From positions 2,625,913 to 2,689,912 of the forward strand of contig NZ_JAHWXM010000001.1 in NCBI RefSeq assembly GCF_023091225.1: a stretch of 64,000 bases of DNA, in the 5' to 3' direction. The notes below the pieces were generated by a model. It had not been told where the DNA came from and searched no databases. It worked only from the letters and a program-made list of their open reading frames with translations. The position numbers were made by a program, and so were the translations under genes. How positions within the stretch are numbered: position 1 is the stretch's first letter; every line of letters starts with the position of its first letter. Source of the stretch: Microbacterium galbinum (GTDB taxonomy: Bacteria > Actinomycetota > Actinomycetes > Actinomycetales > Microbacteriaceae). Of this stretch, positions 59,866 to 64,000 are shown in pieces.

Positions 59866-60270
59866 TTAGTACGCCACGCCCGCGTGCAGGATCACATTCG
59901 CGTACGGGGTGAACTCGCCGGAGCGCACGAACGCCCGCGCCCCGTGGGTGAGCTTCTTGAAGTCGACGTGCGGCACGAGCTCGATCTCGAAGTCCATGCC
60001 GGCGAATCGCTCGCGCAGCGCCTCGAGCACTTCGGGGCTCTTCTCGGCGACCTCGGCCGAGACCGTGGCGCCCTCGACGACGAGCTCGGCGAGCACGGTG
60101 TCGAGCACGTCGAAGAAGGCGGGCGCCCCCGGGCGATAGGCGAGATCGATGCGCTCGGACCCCGGGGGGATCGGCAGGCCCGCGTCGGTCACGACGAGCA
60201 GGTCGGTGTGCCCGGTCTCGCTGATGACCCGCGACAGCGCGGGGTTGATCGTGGTCGCGGTCTTGCGCAT
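59866..60270 (-). CDS. rbsD: D-ribose pyranase
   Basis: A 134-residue cytoplasmic enzyme that interconverts pyranose and furanose forms of D-ribose so that ribokinase can use it. The catalytic histidine and Asp are in SRVISETGHTDLLVVTDAGL. VPHVDFKKLTHGARAFVRSG and the C-terminal GEFTPYANVILHAGVAY match the family signature. Length is as usual. It is 36 bp downstream of rbsK and 1 bp upstream of the GntR gene. No ribose ABC importer is in the window. Confidence 0.95.
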   Translation of the reverse strand: MRKTATTINPALSRVISETGHTDLLVVTDAGLPIPPGSERIDLAYRPGAPAFFDVLDTVLAELVVEGATVSAEVAEKSPEVLEALRERFAGMDFEIELVPHVDFKKLTHGARAFVRSGEFTPYANVILHAGVAY

Positions 60271-60306
60271 GGCGGCTCCGGTCTCTGTGGTCGGGTGGCG
60301 GTGGGG

Positions 60307-61266
60307 TCAGTTCACGGGCGCCGCTTCGCGCTCCGCGAGGAACGCGTCGACGTCGGCGCGCAGGGGCAGGCTCGGCGAGGCACCCTGCTTCGTGACGGTG
60401 AGGGCGCCCGCGGCCGTCGCCAGGCGCACGGCGTCGGCGAGGCTGCTGCCGTTCGCGAGCGCGGCGCCGAGATACCCGGCGTAGGCGTCGCCGGCGGCGG
60501 TGGTGTCGACGGCGGTGACGGGGAACGGCAGGATGACGGATGCCCCGTCCGACGTGACCACGCACGACCCCTGTCCGGCGAGGGTGATGACCGCGGCGCC
60601 GACGCCCTGGTCGAGGAACCAGCGTCCGGCGCGCTCGGCGGATTCGGCGTCCGTCACCTCGATGCCGCTGATGAGCGTCGCCTCGGTCTCGTTCGGCGTG
60701 ACGATGTCGATGTTCGCCCACACCTCGACGGGCAGCGTCGCGGCCGGTGCGGGGTCGAGGATCACGGTCATGCCGTGTTCGCGGCCGCGGCCGGTGATGT
60801 GCGCCGTGAGGGCCGAGGGCGTCTCGAGCTGGGTGAGCAGCACCGAGGTGGTCGGGGCGAGGGCGGCGAGCGCCTCGTCGATCTGGTCGGTGTTGAGGGA
60901 GGCGTTGGCGAGCGGCACCATCACGATGTCGTTCTGCGCCGAGGCGTCGACACGGATGTGCGCGATGCCGGTCGGGCCGGGCACGGTGCGCAGATGCGCC
61001 AGGTCGACCCCGGCCTCGCTCAGGCCGTCGACGACGAGGTCGTGGAAGAGGTCGTCGCCCACACATCCGACGAAGCTCGTGCGGGCGCCGGAACGGCCGG
61101 CGGCGACGGCCTGGTTGGCGCCCTTGCCGCCCAGCATCAGGGTGAACTGATCGCCCAGGATCGTCTCGCCGCGCGCGGGGAGGCGCTGCGAGAAGGTGGT
61201 CACATCGGCGGTGACGCTGCCGACGATCACGACGCCGGAACGGTCTTCGGGGTGTGCGGGGGCCAT
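60307..61266 (-). CDS. rbsK: Ribokinase
   Basis: A 319-residue PfkB-family sugar kinase that phosphorylates D-ribose at O-5 using ATP. The N-terminal substrate region VIVGSVTADVTTFSQRLP and the GG motif LMLGGKGANQAVAAGRSGA are clear. The catalytic Asp and anion hole are in VDTTAAGDAYAGYLGAALAN, with NETE (VTPNETEATL) also present. AGGAGCGAC precedes the chosen ATG at 61266; longer reading upstream has no similarity. It is first in the rbsK-rbsD-gntR-membrane protein operon and diverges from the transaldolase-family gene. Confidence 0.95.
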   Translation of the reverse strand: MAPAHPEDRSGVVIVGSVTADVTTFSQRLPARGETILGDQFTLMLGGKGANQAVAAGRSGARTSFVGCVGDDLFHDLVVDGLSEAGVDLAHLRTVPGPTGIAHIRVDASAQNDIVMVPLANASLNTDQIDEALAALAPTTSVLLTQLETPSALTAHITGRGREHGMTVILDPAPAATLPVEVWANIDIVTPNETEATLISGIEVTDAESAERAGRWFLDQGVGAAVITLAGQGSCVVTSDGASVILPFPVTAVDTTAAGDAYAGYLGAALANGSSLADAVRLATAAGALTVTKQGASPSLPLRADVDAFLAEREAAPVN

Positions 61267-61329
61267 GTCGCTCCTGGTCGTCTTCGACGGCGATGTACGT
61301 CGGCCGGAGCTTTGACATCGCCCCGCGCC

Positions 61330-61370
61330 TGTCATTACATTAGCCGAAAGCGAACCTGTAACGACAGGTT
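61330..61370. promoter_or_regulatory. Paired operator-like sites between rbsK and the transaldolase gene
   Basis: CCTGTCATTACA (61328-61339) and, in reverse orientation, CCTGTCGTTACAGG (61355-61368) match at eleven of twelve positions. The second lies in the 18-bp dyad AACCTG-N6-CAGGTT (61353-61370). They lie between the divergent rbsK and transaldolase genes. The core TGTCRTTACA is shared with the site at 48780-48789 upstream of eda. Confidence 0.6.
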
Positions 61371-61387
61371 GTCCCCGAGGAGTCCCG

Positions 61388-62050
61388 ATGACCGTGATCG
61401 CCCCCCGCCTGTACGTCGACAGCGCCGACGTCGACCGGGTGTCCCGGCTCCTCGCCGCGGGCGTCGTGCACGGTGTCACCACGAACCCCACGATCCTCGA
61501 ACGCGGCGGGCGCACCGCCGGCGAGATCCCGGAGCTCTATGCCCGGTGGGAGTCCGAGGGCGCCGCCGAGATCTTCTTCCAGACGTGGGGCGGCGACACC
61601 GCCTCGTTCCTGCGCAACGCCGAGCGCATCCGCGAACTCGGGCCGCGCGTCGCCGTGAAGGTGCCGGCGACCGCCGCCGGGTTCGCCGCGGCATCCGCCC
61701 TCGTCGCCGACGGCGCCACTGTGCTCGTGACGGCCGTCTACTCCGTCGCCCAGGCGCTCGCGTGTGCGAGCATCGGTGCCCAGTACATCGCGCCCTACCT
61801 CGGGCGCATGCGCGACGCCGGTATCGACGGCGACACCGTGATCGCCCGCATGCAGGAGGTCTGCGAGGGCAGCGGATCGAACGTGCTCGCGGCGTCGCTG
61901 CGCACGGCCGACGACATCGTCGGGCTGCGCCTTGCGGGAGTGCCCTACTTCACCGCCGCGCCCGACGTGATCGAACAGGCGCTGTTCCACGAGGTCAGCG
62001 ACAGCTCGGCGGCCGAGTTCGACGCCGCGATGGTGCGCCTCGGCGCGTAG
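61388..62050 (+). CDS. Transaldolase/fructose-6-phosphate aldolase family protein
   Basis: A 220-residue class I aldolase of the small transaldolase branch. The Schiff-base lysine lies in RVAVKVPATAAGFAAASALV. The N-terminal signature LYVDSADVDRVSRLLAAGVV with GVTTNPTIL and the catalytic TAVYSVAQALACASIGAQYI are intact. Its length fits FSA/TalC-type enzymes that act on fructose-6-phosphate, dihydroxyacetone or sedoheptulose; which one is not known. GAGGAG lies five bases before the ATG. It shares operator-like sites with rbsK. Confidence 0.88.
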   Translation: MTVIAPRLYVDSADVDRVSRLLAAGVVHGVTTNPTILERGGRTAGEIPELYARWESEGAAEIFFQTWGGDTASFLRNAERIRELGPRVAVKVPATAAGFAAASALVADGATVLVTAVYSVAQALACASIGAQYIAPYLGRMRDAGIDGDTVIARMQEVCEGSGSNVLAASLRTADDIVGLRLAGVPYFTAAPDVIEQALFHEVSDSSAAEFDAAMVRLGA

Positions 62051-62088
62051 CGGTTCTCGGCGCTGAGGTGAGCGCGAGGGACGGATGC

Positions 62089-62766
62089 CTAGGCCGAGGC
62101 GGCCTGGCGCAGCCACCGCTCCACGCCCGCGATGTGGGCCGTGGCGAGCGAGGTCGCGAGCGCCGGGTCGTGGCGGGCGATGGCATCGGCGATCGCTCGG
62201 TGCTCCGACAGGGTGCGCTCGACCGCGCCGCCCTCGGTGAGCCCGCGCCACACGCGGGCACGCACGGTCTGACTGCTGAGGTGCTCGATCAGGCTCGCGA
62301 GGTACGCGTTGCCGGCCATGCCGACGATCTCGCGGTGGAAGCGGATGTCGTGCTCGACGAGTTCCTCGATCGTCACCGAGGCGTCGACGCGCTCGACCTC
62401 GTCGACGAGGGCCGCGACCTGCTCGTCATCGCCGAGGGTCGCGGCGAGGCCGGTGGCCTGCGACTCCAGCATCCGCCGTACGGCGAAGATCTCGAGCATC
62501 GAGTCGTCGTCGTGCATGTCGACCACGAACGAGATCGCCTCGAGCAGCAGGTGCGGTTCGAGGCTCGTCACGTAGGTGCCGTCGCCGCGGCGCACGTCGA
62601 GCACGCGGATGACCTCGAGGGCCTTCACCGCCTCGCGCATCGAGTTGCGCGACAGGCCGAGACGCTCCGACAGCTCCTTCTCGGGGGGAAGCCGATCGCC
62701 CGGCGACAGCTCGCCCGACACGATCATCGCCTTGATCTTCTCGATCGCCTCATCGGTGACTGCCAT
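62089..62766 (-). CDS. FadR-subfamily GntR regulator (FCD domain)
   Basis: A 225-residue DNA-binding regulator. The winged helix is AIEKIKAMIVSGELSPGDRL, PPEKELSERLGLSRNSMREA, VKALEVIRVLDVRRGDGTYV. The FCD domain carries the metal-binding pattern: D and H in ELVEHDIRFHREIVGMAGNA, and later histidines (EHRAIADAI, TAHIAGVERW). Such regulators usually sense carboxylic acids or sugar acids. The ATG at 62766 lies seven bases after TAGGAT; an ATG three codons upstream lies within the box. It diverges from the amidohydrolase gene by 47 bp, which is its likely target. Confidence 0.9.
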   Translation of the reverse strand: MAVTDEAIEKIKAMIVSGELSPGDRLPPEKELSERLGLSRNSMREAVKALEVIRVLDVRRGDGTYVTSLEPHLLLEAISFVVDMHDDDSMLEIFAVRRMLESQATGLAATLGDDEQVAALVDEVERVDASVTIEELVEHDIRFHREIVGMAGNAYLASLIEHLSSQTVRARVWRGLTEGGAVERTLSEHRAIADAIARHDPALATSLATAHIAGVERWLRQAASA

Positions 62767-62813
62767 GGCCGTCATCCTAGCCAGTGATCCGATGTCTGAG
62801 GCAGGATGGGCGT

Positions 62814-63776
62814 ATGCGAGTCCTCGATACGCACCTGCACATGTGGGACGAAGAAGTCCTCACCTACACCTGGCTGGAGGGTCCCTACGCCTACCGCTTC
62901 GCCGAGACGGAGGTCGAGCACGATCGCCTCGACGTCGAGCGCGAGGAGGCGGTGTTCGTCCAGGCCGAGACGACCGAGGGCGATTACATCGGAGAGGTGC
63001 GGTGGGTGCAGTCCCTCGCCGGGCGCCTCGGGATCGCCGGGATCGTCGCCGGAGCGCAGCTGCACCGCGGCGTCGACACGGTGACGCATCTCGAGGAGTT
63101 GGCGACGCATCCGCTCGTCGTCGGTGTGCGCCACAACCTGCAGAACGATCCTGACGGCCTCGCCGTGTCGAGCGCTTTCGTGACCGGAGCGCGCGAGGTC
63201 GCCGGCCGCGGGTGGACGTTCGACGTGTGCGTGCGGGCCGCGCAGCTGCCCGACATCGCCCGCCTCGCCGGCGCCGTGCCGGAGCTGCGGATGGTGCTCG
63301 ACCACCTCGGCAAGCCCGCCGTCGGCACGGCGGATGCTCCGCTCGCCCCGTCCGCGGAATGGGTGCGCGACATCGAGGAGGTGGCGAAGCATCCGGAGGC
63401 GTTCTGCAAGCTCTCGGGTCTGCCCGCTGAATCCGGGGGCGTGTGGAGCGCCGAGCAGCTCGTGCCGTTCCTCGACGCCGCCGCGGATGCCTTCGGCGTC
63501 GAGCGCCTGATGTGGGGGAGCGACTGGCCGGTGTCCTCGATCGGCCCGGCCGAGGAGGGCGACCCGCACGCGCCGGCCGACGGCTCGGCGACGTACCAGC
63601 CGCACGCGCGGCAGCGCTGGCTCGACACCGTGGTCGAGTGGGCCGAGACGCGCGGGCACGACATCGACGCGATCCTGTGGGCGAACGGGCGGCGGTTCTA
63701 TCGATTGGACGACCCGCGGGTGGAGTCGGCGGATGCTCCCCGCCGGGGGTTCTTCGGGCGGTTGTTCGGGGGCTGA
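62814..63776 (+). CDS. Amidohydrolase-family protein (amidohydro_2, sugar-lactonase-like)
   Basis: A 320-residue TIM-barrel metal hydrolase. The first metal motif is VLDTHLHMWDEEVLTY (HxH-type), the third-strand H is in VVGVRHNLQNDP, VLDHLGKPAVG holds the fourth, and LMWGSDWPVSS carries the metal-binding Asp. This pattern is that of L-fucono- or L-rhamnono-lactonases and related amidohydro_2 enzymes. A sugar-lactone substrate fits the nearby sugar genes and the FadR-type regulator. CAGGAT lies six bases before the ATG. The last 20 residues are Arg/Gly/Phe-rich. Confidence 0.85.
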   Translation: MRVLDTHLHMWDEEVLTYTWLEGPYAYRFAETEVEHDRLDVEREEAVFVQAETTEGDYIGEVRWVQSLAGRLGIAGIVAGAQLHRGVDTVTHLEELATHPLVVGVRHNLQNDPDGLAVSSAFVTGAREVAGRGWTFDVCVRAAQLPDIARLAGAVPELRMVLDHLGKPAVGTADAPLAPSAEWVRDIEEVAKHPEAFCKLSGLPAESGGVWSAEQLVPFLDAAADAFGVERLMWGSDWPVSSIGPAEEGDPHAPADGSATYQPHARQRWLDTVVEWAETRGHDIDAILWANGRRFYRLDDPRVESADAPRRGFFGRLFGG

Positions 63777-64000
63777 TCAAGGCGGCGTACGGGTGATCCA
63801 CTCGGGAGTCGCGGACGGACCGACTGAGGACCGGCGATGGGTTCGGGCTCGCATTCTCGTACCCGATCGAGGGCGAGCCGATATATCTCTCGGTCGGAAG
63901 CGACTGCTTCCCCTGGAGGAGTGGCCGAGAGACGAACCGGACGACTCCGGGCCCTGACACCGCACACACAACGAAGGAGATCTCGCCTTCCGCAGGAGCA
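63777..64000. other. Right-edge region without a supported gene
   Basis: No gene can be supported in these 224 bases. One frame, opened by a stop at about 63795, runs GFGLAFSYPIEGEPIYLSVG and stays open to the edge, but no start is visible. It could be a gene remnant. AAGGAG at about 63974-63979 could be the ribosome-binding site of a gene beginning at or past the edge. The base composition is slightly less GC-rich than its neighbours. Confidence 0.4.

Noticed and set aside
59779-62787. A 1002-residue plus-strand frame opposite rbsD and rbsK
   Set aside because: It crosses several well-defined minus-strand genes and changes into an Arg-rich shadow of the transaldolase gene. It has no domain.
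63915-63950. GGAGGAGTGGCCGAG, which looks like the start of a tRNA-Ser/Leu
   Set aside because: No anticodon arm, T-arm GGTTC motif or matching acceptor 3' strand follows, so it is not a tRNA.

Overview
The window is high-GC DNA (about 70 % by eye) from an actinobacterium, most likely a Microbacteriaceae member such as Microbacterium. The grounds are an actinobacterial-type coproheme decarboxylase, a TPP-riboswitch-linked YkoEDC-type transporter, very frequent start codons placed 6-7 bases after a TAnnnT box (leaderless transcription), and extreme abundance of the word GGATGCC/GGCATCC. It reads as chromosomal core and semi-core sequence. I see no rRNA, tRNA, IS element, prophage or CRISPR array.

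Layout. 1-3.3 kb: the end of a HAD phosphatase, then a three-gene minus-strand operon (small helical protein, helical-plus-alpha/beta-hydrolase protein, lipoprotein) that resembles a secreted effector with a surface immunity protein. 3.4-5.7 kb: a DtxR/MntR-type regulator, a small membrane protein and an NRAMP Mn(II) transporter whose promoter carries two identical operator-like 16-mers. 5.8-20 kb: housekeeping and single genes (TrmH-type methyltransferase, MATE and MFS exporters, M13 peptidase, a catalytically degenerate beta-lactamase-fold protein, POT peptide transporter, glycyl-tRNA synthetase, VOC and HhH-GPD proteins). 20-31.6 kb: a nearly complete heme cluster, hemA<->hemE, hemY, hemQ, hemC, hemD, hemB, hemL. 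It is interrupted by an NmrA-like/ArsR pair and a YtxH/holin/DUF3618 envelope operon. No ferrochelatase lies in the window. 31.7-39.5 kb: an ABC ATPase with a 340-residue acidic tail, a 3-hydroxyisobutyryl-CoA hydrolase-like enzyme and a heterodimeric ABC exporter. 39.5-48.8 kb: a palindrome-rich gap, a D,D-carboxypeptidase, the TPP riboswitch with ykoEDC, an APH-like kinase, two SDRs, TauE/SafE and KDPG aldolase. 48.8-57.9 kb: a membrane-anchored duplicated L7/L12-like protein, rlmN, a TetR/quinone reductase pair, DUF4407, an aldo-keto reductase, a class V aminotransferase, an ACT protein and a Cds1-like PLP enzyme. 57.9-63.8 kb: a ribose operon (rbsK-rbsD-gntR-proline-rich membrane protein), a divergent transaldolase-family gene, a FadR-type regulator and an amidohydrolase.

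How the genes work together. The heme genes supply most of the route from glutamyl-tRNA to coproheme and on to heme b through HemQ. The Mn regulator and transporter form one circuit. One operator-like word, TGTCRTTACA, lies upstream of the KDPG aldolase gene and twice between rbsK and the transaldolase gene, which suggests one sugar regulon under a GntR-type regulator.

The most notable features outside genes are dispersed palindromic repeats. One family (GAGGGGTCA...CGCCGC arms) recurs three times at gene ends. A second (CTTCGACAGGCTCAGGGACC) occurs in intergenic hairpins and once inside hemA, where it is read through in frame. Starts were chosen from ribosome-binding sites, gene overlaps and the leaderless pattern. 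Family names come from motifs read by eye, not from database searches.
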